Assembly: GCF_905163445.1 (NCBI RefSeq)
Contig: NC_053184.1
Span: forward strand, 1,984,001-2,048,000
Direction of reading: 5' to 3'
Origin: Pararge aegeria
Lineage: Eukaryota; Arthropoda; Insecta; Lepidoptera; Nymphalidae
Length of the DNA stretch: 64,000 nt
Positions 41,636-56,000 of the stretch are shown here, piece by piece. A program made the translations under genes and the position numbers. Position 1 is the first letter of the stretch. Each line of letters starts with the position of its first letter. A model generated the notes under the pieces. It ran no database searches and had not been told where the DNA came from. It saw only the letters and a list, made by a program, of their open reading frames with translations.

Positions 41636-43116
41636 AAGAGAGACGGCGATGCGTATTACAATTGTTTTCGTTTAGCTGCTAGAGCGAGAGGGAGAATGCG
41701 TGGTGACGGATAGACAAATCTTCTCATTTATTTTACATTGCATTGTATAATTATCTTCTTTTACAACCTGTTTATGTATAGGACAGTGCGATGACAGTAA
41801 AGGTGCATAGATACTTGTAAATCTCATCTCATTACCGGCCCACTATGGGTCTCCTGTCAGAATGAGAAGGCCATAATATACCAAACTGGCGAAGTGCAGA
41901 TTGGTCGACTTCACACGCCTTTGTGGCATACCGGTTTCTCTGTTTTCCTTCTCAGTTAAAGCAAGTGATATTTTAATTATTAATTAAATGCGCACATAAC
42001 TCTGAAAGTTGCGTGTCGTTACTTTACGCCATGACTAAGCAACCAATCTACCTGATTTTTGGCATTTGACTTTGACATGAAGCCCTCCTTCAAAGTCAAA
42101 TGCCAAAAATAACATAGGCTTCTATGTAGCTCAGGATAACAAACGATTTTGTGAAAAAACGTTATAATTGCGGGCAACAGCTAGTCGGGAAATAAAATTA
42201 ACTGGTTGTGAGCGGTTTTCTTGAGTGAACATTGACTGGGTTCGTTGACCGCTGGTTCGATATCGCTCTAGGTTTAGTGGGTTGCGTGGGCAGTTTAGGG
42301 TATCATTGATTCAGGCTTCGTGTCTATGTTAGACGATTCAAACATTGTCTCGGACGATACTGATCCGCCTCTTCGCATTCCTTAACTTTTTATAACGTTA
42401 TTAATCAAAGACAGATAGTTATTATTACTTACTTTCGGCTAAGAAGTTGTGATAGCTCCAGTGGGTAGGGCTTCCGGACCCGGCACGCAACTCGAAATTT
42501 TTAAGGAGTTATGTGCGTTTTTAATTTAAGAAATTAAAATATCACATGCTTTAATGTCGAAGGAAAACATCGTGAGGAAACCTGTATGCCTGAGAGTTCT
42601 CCATAACGTTCAAAGGCGTGCGGAGTCCACCAATCCGCACTGAGCCAGCGTGATGACCCAGTACGGCCTTAACCCCTTCGAATTGTGGGAGGAGAGACCC
42701 GTGCCCTTTGAAGGGCCCGTAATGAGTTGGTAATGATGAATGCCGGTAACACCCCGTTTCCTACCATTTTATGGTCATGGCACTGTCCTAAATGCTCAGG
42801 TGAAAATCTTACTGCGTTACATTATATACCTGTTAGTACTTTGTTAGCGAAGATTTCGTTAGGATGTATTTTTCATACGTCGGGTGTGTACGCTTTAGCG
42901 AATTATTTAAGTATTAATGTCGTGGTAAATTAGAGCATCACAGTTTTTAGGTTTAGCTTTAAACTAAACGTAAACGGAGTTGGCGTAAAGTAGGTCTTCA
43001 TAAAGAAATATCCTTTTATTATGTTTTTTTTCTTAACTGCCTGATATATTCTTTTTAAATTTAATTTCTTATCTTTTTTTATTTGCCAACCATTTTTAAT
43101 ATCACAAATAAATAAA
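41636..43116 (+). other. Calnexin 3' UTR candidate with SINE-C copies
   Basis: Possible poly(A) signals AATAAA at 43107 and 43111. In between are minus-strand SINE-C (41826-42015), a common repeat (42020-42260) and plus-strand SINE-C (42448-42745). The true transcript end cannot be set by eye; earlier signals may be used. Confidence 0.35.
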
Positions 43117-45230
43117 CGTTTAATACCGAAAGTTCTTAGCTTAGCTTAGCTTTTGTCATAAAAATATTTTTTATTCATTGTTTTTTTTTTTGCTTTGCAC
43201 GATCTCTTTATTTATTTTTTTCAACATAACTTTACGTCACCTCCAGCCTGTGTATTTGTAGTTAATATTTTGCATTTTTTTTTTCTAACTGTCTTATTAA
43301 GTGAACAATCTTTGCATTAATTTTTTAGTGTGAAGTATGTTTTAAAAATAGACGGACATCAAAAGAGATATTCTCTATGAATACATTCCTTCTTTTATAA
43401 TTTTTACTATTTTTGCGCTAATAAGCAAAGATTGTTTACATACTAAGGTATGTCTGAATAAATGGAGTGTATCTATATGATCACAGCATTAAGAATGTAC
43501 AGAAACCGTGTACACGTCTAATATTTAAGCTTCAAAAACCACTCCACTTCAGTAGAGTTTCTCGGCCAAGTAAGTCACTTCTAAACATTTAACAGTTGAC
43601 AGTAATAATTTTATCTAAATGTGAAAATGAGAAAAAGTTTCTGAACAACATTACGCGGGTGTGAAGTCAAATTTGCGCTGGACGTATTCACTATTTTTGG
43701 ACACAATGCACTTCATACAAAGATGGCTGAATGAGGGTTCTGTATGTTTTTAATTCTATGAACATGAATTAGGTTTCTGGCAATTTAATGGTCACGCAAT
43801 AAAAACAGATAATTTTGACAAATTTATTATAAGATTTCCCACGGCATTGCTGTATTAATATAAATATTATTATTAAAAAAAATAAAAATGGATTCTAATA
43901 TAAATTCACCCAGACATTTTTTATATTCACCAAAGAAACTTCGAGAAGTCAATCTTTAGTCTTTATAGCTTCGAACAAAGCGTTCGTTACTCTATGCAGT
44001 TGTTTTTTATTTTATAAGGAAGACTTTGAATTTAAATTTATTATAATATAATTTATTGCAATTAATAATGATTGTAGTGGGTGTGAGATAATCTTTTGCT
44101 ATTTTCCCTCGTGCATTTTATGTTATTTTTAAATTGAGGCACGCGAGTATCGGGGTGAGTGGCAACGTTAGCTGTCAGCGTACATTATGCTTCGTTCTTG
44201 TCAACCTTTCATGCAGCAACGGAGCGGTGCGATCCGTTTTGTTGTTTTTTCGTGTTAACCACGGAGAGTCACATAGGCTATTGTAAATGCTAGTGGGTTT
44301 ATTGGTGGGTCCAATTTTCACGCAGCAACCCAGCGACGTTTTACACGGATCAAACAAATCTTGTAATCCAACTACGTTTTACTGTAATTTTCTTGACAAT
44401 ATGCGAATTTCACTTTTTTTTGTTCTATACCTGTATCTCCTAAAATATTGTACAAAGTAAATCTGTAGAAATACTTAAGAGTTTATTTGTTTGGTTAAAC
44501 GCCCTAATCTCAGGAACTACTAGTTCAATAAATATTTTTCTGTTGGATAGTCCATTTGTCGATGAGGGCTATATAATATCTAACATCACGTTGCGACCAA
44601 TAGGAGCGGAGCTTTAATAAAATATCTTGCAATAGCGGGAAAATATTATTCCCCTTGTGAGTTTCCTTTGCGTGTCCTTCGTAAACAGTTAAAAGATACG
44701 CAAAAATGATGTAAAACGGACTTGTCCCCCTTTAGAAGTTCTAAATAATAATCCAAAACAGCATGTCTAATATTAAATATCGAAGTCGCAGGATACCGCA
44801 AGTGGTTTACATATTCACGTTAACGATGCCACTCGCAAAAATGCCCGCCAGTCTTTAGTATGTTATGATGTGTGGAACATATAGTATTTATTAATATATA
44901 AATAAACATAATATATGATGTATGTAGGTGGTCAACATATGTGTTCAATGTACTCGTATGTATATCATATTAATGATTGTGTATCTGTAACGAACCACAT
45001 GGTCGTATGGAATCGTATATTTCGGGAAATATTTCTTATGTTTACTTAATTTCATCCATATGTATTCGGCTAATGATAATTCCGCATTTATTGAGCAATT
45101 TGAATCTTAAGTACTTATTCCATGAAGAATGTACGTTAGAAGCGAATAGTTGACACGTCCATATCGCGTAATTATTTATCTATGTACTTTGAAAGCTTAA
45201 TTTAAGAGACATTCATCAATAGTCTATAAG
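43117..45230. other. Intergenic DNA, mostly unrecognised
   Basis: Bases 43495-43760 are one copy of a repeat also found at 60075-60350. The rest shows no coding exon, RNA gene or known repeat that I can support. Confidence 0.4.
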
Positions 45231-45231
45231 A

Positions 45232-45611
45232 GTCCACTGCTGTACTAAAGGCCTCTCGCAACGGGAGGGTTTGTCCGTTATCACCACACTGGGTAGACGG
45301 GATGGCGATCGCAGTACATGGCAGTAGTAGCACAAAGCACGCTGCTACCCGTTCTCCGTTATATACCCTCAGTCGCCTCGTACGGCATCCACGGGAAGCA
45401 AAAAGCGCTCTTGACAACTGTATTCTGTCCACTGCTGTACTAAAGGCCTCTCGCAACGGGAGGGTTTGTCCATCATCACCACACTGGGTAGATGGGATGG
45501 CGATCGCAGTACATGGCAGTAGTAGCACAAAGCACGCTGCTAGTTCTCCGTTATATACCCTCAGTCGCCTCGTACGACATCCACGGGAAGCAAAGCGCTC
45601 TTGACAACTGT
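45232..45611. repeat. Tandem duplication of a 195-bp dispersed repeat (element E)
   Basis: Units start at 45232 and 45427, each GTCCACTGCTGTACTAAAGG ... ATGGCGATCGCAGTACATGG ... GCGCTCTTGACAACTGTATT. Diverged single copies: 20340-20530, 51125-51330 and 62360-62540. A 181-codon open frame through it is an artefact of the duplication. Confidence 0.85.
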
Positions 45612-45734
45612 ATTCTGATCTGCCGCCACATATATTAAGATACATTACGGGCCCCTTAATGCAATCGCTTAAAACAGTAGGTCTCTCATTTTGAAATAAA
45701 ATCTTTGGCGATAGTTTTAGGCCCATAGTTATAT

Positions 45735-46085
45735 GTAACATATACAACGTGTAACCGCATTACGAAATAATGTTGAAGGATGCATAAGTATATTTCATAA
45801 AGAATCACCCTGTAATAATATTAAATCAAAAGAAGCAGATTTATTTTTCCAAACAAATGAATTCAAAACATTCTTAATGTTTACTTTTGACAACCCTACG
45901 CGTACCTAATGAAGTGACAAGAGTTTTGTATGCGATGTTAGGGCTGTATCTGATTTCTTTAACTAAAAACTATGGCAGTGGTTTACTCGAAAACTATTAG
46001 GTTTTCGGTTTCACAGATAAGTCTCAGAGACAGTACATAATGTACCTCAAAAGCCTGTGAAGTATTATTTCGGTTTTCATCACAG
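45735..46085 (-). repeat. Element-D copy
   Basis: Minus strand; plus-strand words ATACAACGTGTAACCGCATT, GGATGCATAAGTATATTTCA and ACATAATGTACCTCAAAAGC. Confidence 0.75.
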
Positions 46086-47760
46086 TTACGTGATATGGAT
46101 CAACGACGATCTCGTTATATTAACATTGTAATCTTTATATGTAAAGGTTAGGTTTGCCACCTCTTTTTTTGTATCTAAACTTATATTATAAAGCCAAAGA
46201 AGAAGCTGCGTTAAACACGCTCATCACAGGAATTACTGGTTCGAATTGGAAAAACCTCTTTGTTTTGGATGAGACCTATAGGAGCTGAATGAACAACGAA
46301 AAATATTCCTTTCGTTTAAAGTTACGCCAAATTTATAAACGACCGAGTTGTCTCCCTCAAAAAGTAAAAAAAAACTCCGTAAAGTTTAGAGGTGCAACTC
46401 TAAATTCATTTATTTCAAGTATGCCTAATATAGGCACTTTGAGACTTCAAATATAGATGTGGCTTTCATATAACCACCATAATACCTAACACGTTAGCCC
46501 GTTACCGTCTTAGACTGCATTCCACTATAAGTTAGCCCTTGACAGTAAGGTGAGAGATGATGTAGTCTAAGATGGTAGCGGGCTAACCGGTTAGGGAGTG
46601 TGGCAGATATATTAAATACTCCAAATCGAGTGCCACCCGACATCGTAGAGTAGAGGTTTTTGTGACAGAGCTCGTCCGGGGAAGTACTATCGCCATGCTT
46701 ATTTCTGCCGCTAAACAGCATTGTTGCAATGCTGTCTTCCGAGCTGAAGGGCGTGGTTGCCGGTGTAATTACAGGCATATGAGGCACCTACGCCTCAAAT
46801 TGATGGACACAGGACGACAGGACTTGCTCCTTGCGTGCTCTTCATAAACGACTGAGACACTGGGAGGTATCTTTGCATCGTTCAAGTCCATGTAGAACTG
46901 AGGTGTATCGATAATGCAGTCGTATTTATATCAAAATACCCACCAACTCAATGGCATGAACATTGGTTGTTAATCAATAAAAAAATCCTAATCAATTTAA
47001 TAAAATATCTGGCCAATATGATCTTATATTTAAAATTTTAATTATTTACCAACTTTATAAAACTACCGTAACACTAATCTAGGTGAAATCTGGCATTAAG
47101 GTAGCCTAGAAAAAGAAGTATTATGATATGCATGAGAACATAAACAGTTGCGTGGATTTTACAATATAGAAAAGGTGGCAATCCTAGTTTAATATAATTA
47201 TTCATGTATAAGTGTATTATTTTGTTTGCGAATCAATGTTTGTTTTGAGGCAACTTACGTGAAGGGTACAAGCAATTGACTGTAATTTACAATGATAATA
47301 AAATAAATATTTCCTATAAAACTCTTTTATTTGGTGGAACCTAGCTAACCTAATAACCAGAACAGCATTACGAAAATAAAAATTATTGGTTCATAACATT
47401 ATTGGTTCTTTATTTCAAAACTCACTTCAGGATTCCCATCACAATTGTAAACTGAATAATTGACTAATATGTTTTAACCGACTTCAAAAAGGAGGAGGAT
47501 CTCAATTCGCCGTTTTTTTTTATGTATGTTACCCGAATACTCGAAGACGCCTGGACCGATTTGAAAAATTCTGTTTTGTTTTAATGGGCGTACTTTCCAG
47601 GTGGTCCCATTAAAATTTTATCGAAATCGGTTGGGCTGTTATTAAAAAATCAAAATTTTTTTTGCTTTTTAGTGTAACGGCGTATGTTGATGTGGGTTTT
47701 TTTTAATTAATAATAAGTATGAATTTCATTTTAACCTATTAATATTGTAAAGCTGAAGAG
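46086..47760. repeat. Intergenic repeats: SINE-B and GAGCTCGTCCGGGG fragments
   Basis: Bases 46480-46610 hold SINE-B pieces in both orientations. Bases 46640-46840 match 255-410. Bases 46.85-47.45 kb hold nothing recognised. Bases 47480-47650 are a common repeat (CCGACTTCAAAAAGGAGGAG). Confidence 0.5.
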
Positions 47761-47819
47761 TTTGTTTGGTCGCGTTTCCTCCAAAAGTACGTCACACTCA
47801 GTGCGTTTGACATGCCGGT

Positions 47820-49340
47820 TATTAGTATTCCGCATCCAAAGGGTGCAAGGACCCTAAGGAGCCTCCGCCGCACTGTCCGGTCGTCCATCTGTAAGCGGAC
47901 GGTGTCTTATAAATCGTAAGTATTACAATTTTCATAGGATGTATATTTCCTTGTCTGTTAATACGACTGAATAACTGATAAAAGGCTCAGGGTCAATCAG
48001 CGAGCGATGTGGGGGGCTATGCTTTGAATATCTCTACTTGATAAAATTGGGATTAATCCGTAGAAGAGTCAGAGTTACTGACATGGTCGTTGGGGTCCTA
48101 AGGTTCTGGAATGGCTACCTCGCACCGCTAAAGGCAGCGATGGTAGATCCCTGATGAGGTGGACGGATGATATCAAGCAAGTCTCAGGGAATCGCTACTT
48201 TACGCAAGTGGCAAAAAACCGTGGTATTTGGAACTCCGTTTAAAAGACCTATATCTAATGGTTGACATGATAATGATAATAATGTCTATGTAGTGTTTTT
48301 GTACGCATTGGTACGGCACCTTTCGTCTGCGAGTTCCACTCGCACTTAGCCAGTTTTTTTCGATAGTTACGTTGAGAACATTGTCTCGTCTCAATAATTT
48401 ATTGTAAACAAGTTTAAGGGCCCACATCGTTTATTTCAGCTACTTCTGAAAACCAATTTATACCTACAGTCTTCAATTATATTATAAAGAGGAAAGTTTG
48501 TTTGTTTTTAATCCATAAACCGTGAAACTACTGGACCGATTTTAATAAATCTTTCGCAATTAGAAAAAGTAAAAAGATGCAAAAAGAACATACTTTAATA
48601 ACTGAGTTGAGTAAAAAAAAATATTTAAGGCTTAAATAATGTATTTGTAAAGCAAGCAGAAGAATAAACAGCTTGCAAGCTTCGTTACCTGCGTGCTGTG
48701 ACTAAATGGTACTAAGTTGATAAGCGTTGCACTTTACAGCATGTTATTACGGAGATAATGCACAAATAAAATACGTACGGTAGGGGCATTAACGTGATAT
48801 TTCGCTAAATAGAATAACGTTATGACCCAAAAACTCCTATGATTACATTATAAGTTGAAACTATAAACTTCATATTTAATTTTATTTATAATGCATTGAG
48901 TGTTTCAATCGATTCTGTGTTAACAAAATACCTCAATGATTGTAAATGACGTTTACGATGGGATATAATAAAATATAAATTAATATAAATAAGAATTTCT
49001 CTCCTACTAATGTCCCATAGCTGGGAACCGGTTCCGAGCTCTAATGCGAATAGGTGGGCGGGGGCGGGGACGATGTTTATCAATATTAGGCATAATAACC
49101 AGGGCCGACAAAGCTTATCTGGGTTGCGAAGCTGAAGTGACAATGGGCTGGGCACATTGCATAAGAAAATGGATGGACGTTGAGGTATAAAGAAACTGAA
49201 CGACGACCGGACCGGTAAGCGTAAGGTCGACCCCAACAAGTTAGATAAATGACATAAGGTCAGTCGCAGAAAGCCGTTGGAAACAAGTGGCCCAGTATTG
49301 TGTACTTTAGAACTCCCTACAAAAAAACCTATCTCAAGCT
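47820..49340 (+). repeat. Intergenic retroelement fragments
   Basis: Bases 48060-48260 and 49100-49340 are two degenerate plus-strand copies of the RTE-like C-terminal fragment (GGTTCTGGAATGGCTACCTC, ACGGTGGTATTTGGAACTCC-like words). Bases 47825-47960 resemble the 30885 repeat. Bases 48.4-48.9 kb contain nothing clear. Confidence 0.55.
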
Positions 49341-49908
49341 ATGGATGTCAATTGATTACTATGAGAAGAATATAAAGATAATGAACAGATTAAAAAGACA
49401 CGAAATGTCATCAAAACAAAATAGCAACAACAAATCTAGCTAAAAATAAAATTGGAAATTACGACGGTTTAAACGATTACCGGTCGCGCATTAACATTCT
49501 GAATACACAATCATTTTCATTAAAGAATACTTAAAACAAATACCTATTTCTGTACTCTGTGCTTTTTCATATTCCGGCCGGAAGGGAGGCCCTTAACTAG
49601 AACTTAACGGCCGGTATCGCCGCTGACATTGACACACATAGTAAATAGTCTGTACGAACGCTGCGCGGGCGCAGGACTTGTAGGGAGCACGTAGCATGCA
49701 TATTTTAACATACAAATCCATACCCAACTAATAAATCATTTTTTTTATTCACTTATAAGTTCCAACCTTAGCTGACTATACACTTACTGTAAATTATTTC
49801 CTATTCAACTTGTGGTTAAAAGTACCTGGGCAGTTCACTTGTTATTTTATTTATTAGCATTTGAATTAAAACTTTATTTAGTACAATATTTTAAACTCTG
49901 ATGTTATT
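49341..49908. other. Region upstream of arylsulfatase
   Basis: Presumed promoter/5' UTR. AT-rich, with a GC-richer segment near 49570-49700 (GGCCGGAAGGGAGGC, AACGGCCGGTATCGCCG). No defined core element was found. Confidence 0.3.
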
Positions 49909-50001
49909 ATGTTGAACTTATATAATTTATTTTTTTTGCTGGTCGTGTGTGAATGTGGTACAGTACCCCCTAATATCGTTCTTATTGTTGCTGATGATTT
50001 G
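49909..50001 (+). CDS. Arylsulfatase exon 1: signal peptide and first metal ligands
   Basis: MLNLYNLFFLLVVCECGTVP, then PNIVLIVADDL. A hydrophobic signal sequence is followed directly by the core strand with the DD pair. Donor GTAAGT, phase 0. Confidence 0.9.
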
Positions 50002-53000
50002 GTAAGTTTATCTAAGTTACTATATACCTATATTTTTTCGTGCTTTTTCAAACATTTCCTTGAAGTCCGTAACGATTCATGTGGCATTTTGAATGAATGA
50101 ATGAATAAATATACTTTTATTGCACATCACAAAAAGTACATAAGAAAAAGAAAAGTATAACAAAACAACGTATAAGTACAATTTACTTTCTATTTCAATT
50201 TTATCAGGAAGACTTTTTAATGATAAATACGGAATTCCCCATTTTTCCCACGATATTACTTCATATCTCCGTCAAATCAAAATAGTTTGCTCAAACTTCA
50301 TTTTATTTGAAACTTTATTTACCTACTCTTTCATGGGCCCCATTTTACATTCGAAATGGGGGAGGGAACTCCGCAGCTTATCTTCCAATCAAGTGCATTT
50401 GGTAAGCGATATTGCGATGATTGAGAATAGGGAATTAAATATATGAGAAGAAGAAGAAGAAGAAGAAACACTTTAGGGCACGTGTAACATGCAGGATAAG
50501 AAACAGTAAAGAGTATACAGTACACAATGTAGACATGCAAAGGCGGCCTTTTTGCTGCAAGCAATCTCTTACAGGCATCCTTTGTAGATAGAACTTACAG
50601 TAAGAGAACGGGATAGTGCCAAGAGTGTTGATAGATATATATAAATACCAAGATGTAAAGATACGAATACATAGATAACTAAAATAAATATACGTAATAC
50701 TTATATAAATATAAAATATACATGTAATAATATATATACCAAATCTAATATAATATATAAGTAGATTTTAATACATAATTTAAAAGAAAGAAATATAAAG
50801 AATCTACTTCAAATTCCATTACAAAAGAGAGGTAGTAGTCCTTCAGACGACTCTTAAATATAGGAAGGGAATTACTTCCACGGATTTCAGCAGGTAGATT
50901 GTTCCAGAGCCTTGAAGGTGAAAGAATTACCGAAGAACTTCGTTTGACAAAATGAGAGCAAAAAAGAAACAACGCAGGCAAATTTTTGAGCTTTCTCTTA
51001 GAAGCTCCTTAGGTGCCCAGGTAGCTTTAGATTTAAAAAAAAACGAATAACGAATGTAACCTTAATAGGTAGCTTTAGTATTAAATTAACGAATGTAACG
51101 TTATCACCATCACCTCAAAATCACCCTCTATAACAGTCCACTGCTGGAGGCTAAATGCCTCTCCCAACGCAAAAGTTTGGCATAATCACCACAATGGCCG
51201 ACGAGTTGGTGATCACAGTAAATGAGAAGTAGTAACAAATAAAACGCTGCTACTCTGTCTTCGTTAGGTATATTCCCTTCCCGCGGAAAGAGGTAAAACA
51301 ATTGTATCCTGATCTGCCTTCGCCACACAATATTATAGGAAAATAAGTATGTATGAACGCTTCGAAAGTGTCCGCGACAGGCCTACTAATAAAGAATTTT
51401 GAATTTGAATATCTCTTACGAAGAGGGGTGCGCTTAATGACCAGAACAGGTTGTCGGATGAAAACCGGATATCTATAGAATTATAACACAAATTCTATGC
51501 CGATACCCTGCATCGCGCGAATACAAGCTCAAAACTTTCTTTAGATCTCTCGGCCCTAGCGGGTGTCATATTATGGCACCTAGGTAGGTTTAAACATGAA
51601 AAAGAACATGCACGATTGGTTGAACAAGATGCTATCATAATCAGCCAATCACTCATTTTTTATTCATTTATTTATTGCACATTGCATACACCTTTTTGAG
51701 TAGAAGGCATATGAACATGTAGCCCCGTCAGAGCATTGCAATATGGTTTTTCTTTTTTATATTAATACTAGCTGTTGCCCGCGACTGCGTTTGATTTCGT
51801 TTTTTGATGTGGCATTCAATTGGCATTCAAGTATTCAGTATCGCTAAGCCTTAAATGAGGGGTTTGCTGCTGTCCGCTGAGGAGTTTTGTCCTCTATCTC
51901 CAACTACATTCATCAGGTTTGCTCAAAGTTTTGCCAAAATTAAACACATATAATAACCTCTATAGTACAAAAATAATTATTTAAATCGGTTTTTTTTATG
52001 GTGTAAAGTCACTCACTTTCATGCCCTCTCCCAAAGGAACCGAGCTTATAGTCGAGATAAAAAGTATCCTATATTACTTCTAACACTTCCAAGAATATGT
52101 GTACAAAGTTTCATGAGGATCGGTTAAGTAGTTTTTACGTGAAAGCGTAAGAAACGAACTTATGTTGACATTTATAATAAAAAGTAGAGTGGGTCAGAAT
52201 AAAAAAAAACGGCCCATTACCATGCTAGCAAAGTGCAGATTGGTAGACTACACGTGCGTATGGTATGAGAACAAAATCGAGAACTCTCGCACACGATTTT
52301 TACCTTTACCATTAAATCAAATTATATTTCATTTTTCAAAAAGCACAACGTAAAAGGTGCAAACTGAACTAGGTTCTCCCGAAAGGGAGGCCGAACTCGT
52401 AACCACTGTGCTATCCCCACTAGGTAGGTCTACTTTTAATTATTAATTATTTCAGTAGGTAGGTATTTTATCTGAATGCTATGCTTTTGTTCTGATAAAT
52501 ATAAATGACTAGTTTTACGTGCACTTACTGATAATAGTTCGATAAATAATAATAAGTAGGTTATTAGTATTGGTTTCCACAATAATGGGGAAGGAATTAT
52601 TAAATAGGTAGGTTCCTATAGTTACCTACAGTTAGTTTGCTCCAACAGTTTACTGTCGCCGCGACGGTTCATGCTAAAAGGCGGGCGTCAGCTACTTCAA
52701 AGACTTGGCACGTATATAACTAAATAAATAATAAATATACTACGACAATACACACATCGCCATCTAGCCCCAAAGTAAGCGTAGCTTGTGTTTTGGGTAT
52801 ATATATGGAATAATATACATAAATACTTAGAATATACATATAAACACCTAGACCTTGTTATCACCATCTCACTTAACTATCACTGAAATAATCTTCAGTT
52901 TTCCGTCTGCGCCGAAGATATATGTTTCTTGTAGGGCTGGAACGATGTTGGCTACCACGGCTCGAACCAGATTCCGACGCCAAACATCGACGCGCTGGCG

Positions 53001-56000
53001 GGTGGCGGGCTCCAGCTTCATAACTACTACGTGACGCCCATCTGCACGCCCTCCCGAGCCGCGCTCATGACCGGAAAATACCCCATACACACGGGCAAGT
53101 GACGAAATTTCATGAATTTTATTTTAAGGGTTTTTGTATGACAGCTATTAAACTGATCAGATGAGCCAAGTCAAAGGCAAATATAACTTGACTAGCGGTG
53201 CATCGTGACTTCGTCCGCGTCCCAATAAACCTTATCAGATAGACATAACCTTATAACATTGACGGCCGATTGGCGCAGTTTGCAGCGACCCTGCTTTCTG
53301 AGCCCAAGGCCGTGGGTTCGATTCCCAATACTGGAAAATGTTTGTGTGATGAGCATAAATGTTTTCCAGTGGCTGGGTGTTTATATGTATTTTCTAAGTA
53401 TTTATGTATAGAAGTCATAAAAATATTCATCAGGCATCTTAGTACCCATAACACAAGCTACGCTTACTTTGGGGCTAGATAGCGATGTGTGTATTGTCGT
53501 AGTATATTTATTATTATTTATTATTTATATGCTGCTTTAATGGGAAATCATTCTGCCCTAACTAGATTATTAACTGAAGCATTCAAAAAGAAATAATTGT
53601 TACCGTTTTTGCAACATTTTTCGTTGATGCTTCGGTCCTATTGACCGTAGTGTGATGGTACACATAAACCTTATTACTTATATGCTTTCCTCGATAAATG
53701 GGTAACGATAAACGAAAAGATATTTCAAATTCGAGCTTGTAACTAAGTACTGAGATTAGCGCGTTTAACCAAAAAAAATCTTTAATTTTATAAAGCCAGT
53801 GTCCTTAAGTCTGTACAGTATATATTCTCTACTTATAGTATATCGACTGATTGTAGATGTCAATACAGGAAAAAAAATATATAATATCAGTATAGAATCA
53901 AATAGGCCCATAGATGGCACTTTTGATGCTTGCATTACTTAAAAAATGTTTACATGGTACGATGGTCGATAGGATTAACATTGGTCAACAAAAAATAAAT
54001 GCTAGGATTAGAACCAAGACCAGAACTCTCACCGCTGCGCCCGGAAGCTAGCCAATACTAAATATATACGACAATACACACATCGCCATCTTGTCCCAAA
54101 ATAAGAGTAGGTAGCTTGTTGTATGGGGACTAAGTTGACTGATGAATATTTTAATAAATAACTAGTTGTCCCGGCGAACTTTTTGATGAATATTATATTT
54201 TAATACTTATTATTCTATTCCGGTCTAAAAGAAATCAAAAAAATTTAATATCATAAAAAATGGTCCAGCCGTTCTTGAGTTATAAATGGTGTAACTAACA
54301 CAACTTTCTTTTATATATATAGATGTAAATACCTATTCTTACAATACATAAATAAGCACCCAGAAATTCAAAAACATTCGTGTTTATCACACAAACATTT
54401 TCCATTTGTGAGAATCGAGCTTCGTGGACTCAGAAAGCAGGGTCGCTGCCCACTGCGCCAATCGGCTGTCTAAATGTCTAGTTAATGCCTACCTCGTTCA
54501 AAACCCCTCATCGAGCTACTTGTGCCGATGTGGCATTATTTTTTCTTTTAATAATAATAATTCAAATTCAAAGTCAAAGTCAAAAATATCTTTATTCAAG
54601 TAGGCCCACAGGTGGCACTTTTGATGCGTACATAAGAACCACACGGTAGTGAGATGATGGCGATAACCACATTCGTAAACTTAAAACTAAAGCTACGAGG
54701 GTTCCAAACGCGTCCTGGTCTAAGAAGAAGCCCACAACAAACTTAGCCGGGTGTTTTTTTTTTTTTTTTGTTATCACCATCTCACAATGTCATTTTAAAT
54801 TATTAGAAGAGCAACCTGGTTAGAGCAATAATTTACACCCAAGCTTTTTTATCGTTTACGTAGTCCTTTATACTATAATAGGACTTTTCTATAAGCTTAC
54901 GTTTAATACAAACTTTGAACTTTTTAAGAGACATCCCCAAGATGACAATTGGTAGTTTATTGTAGAATTGTAAATAATAATAATAATAATTGTTTAATTC
55001 AGGTAAAACCCATCTCAATATACACGTAAAAAAGGTAGCAAAGTATTTTTAAAGATCTAAAAAATAATAAATGAAATGAAAACAATTAATAAAATATAAA
55101 TAAAATATAATAAATTACCCCAAAAGAGGGTTCGTACCCGTATAACCTACTATTTATGGTTTCCGTCGCGATGCACGGCAAGCCAGCTCTTTACAATAGG
55201 ATTCTCCGGGTACTCGGAGCATACACCAAGGATTCCGTTCTTGGAATTGCGTATACGGAACCAGAAGGCTGCAGCTCGTGATCTAATAAGCGCCAAATGG
55301 AAGGTTTTGTTCATAGAATTGTGAATATTAATAATAATTATTATTATTTATATCCCACGCTGCGAACGCGCTCGGTAAATTCTCATATTGCTCAGCGTGT
55401 AACAAGCTTGATGGGCATTAGGTGAATAATGTTACAAAGACTGCTAGTTTGGCCGGCTGAAAAATAAATACTTACTCGCGTGATACATTTTGTCTTTTGA
55501 TTCAGGTTCATGTTTTCGTTGTATCTAAAACTCACTTAACATGTTACAATTTTTTCGGTTTAAAAAATACCACTTATAGTTAGTTTTAACAGGATAAAAA
55601 GAATCCTTTTTCACGGACCAATCAGATGATTCGCCTGATAGTAAGTGGGAAGCCGTCGCCTTAAAACAGAACAACCATTCGCAGGGCATGCCAGTAGCAC
55701 GTCCCGTAACATGCCGCCCAGTGTCCATTAACCTTAGGCGTAGGTGTTTAGCCTCATGGGCCCGTAATCACAACAATTAAACAACATTCAACAATCACAA
55801 CAACAAACACATTTAACAAATCGTGGTTTCATTTAACTACACGATTGATGAATTCCTTAACGACAAGGCTGCTTGGAAGCAGGCCACTCCGCTATCATCT
55901 CTCACAAAACACAAAAATTCTAAAGATTGTTAAACTTTAAAATGATGTTGGAAAAGAGCAATCTGCTGAGTTTCTTGCCGGCTCTTCTTAGTGGAATCTG

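Noticed and set aside
45202..45747. 181-codon minus-strand frame with internal repeat
   Set aside because: Open only because a 195-bp non-coding repeat is duplicated; no known domain.
48886..49239. 117-codon minus-strand frame upstream of the sulfatase
   Set aside because: Overlaps a degenerate retroelement copy; composition and sequence show no domain or splice support.
53265..53340. Functional tRNA gene
   Set aside because: A- and B-box-like motifs belong to SINE heads; the cloverleaf is not maintained and the sequence continues into the SINE body. The same applies to 13683, 27352, 42448 and 57055.
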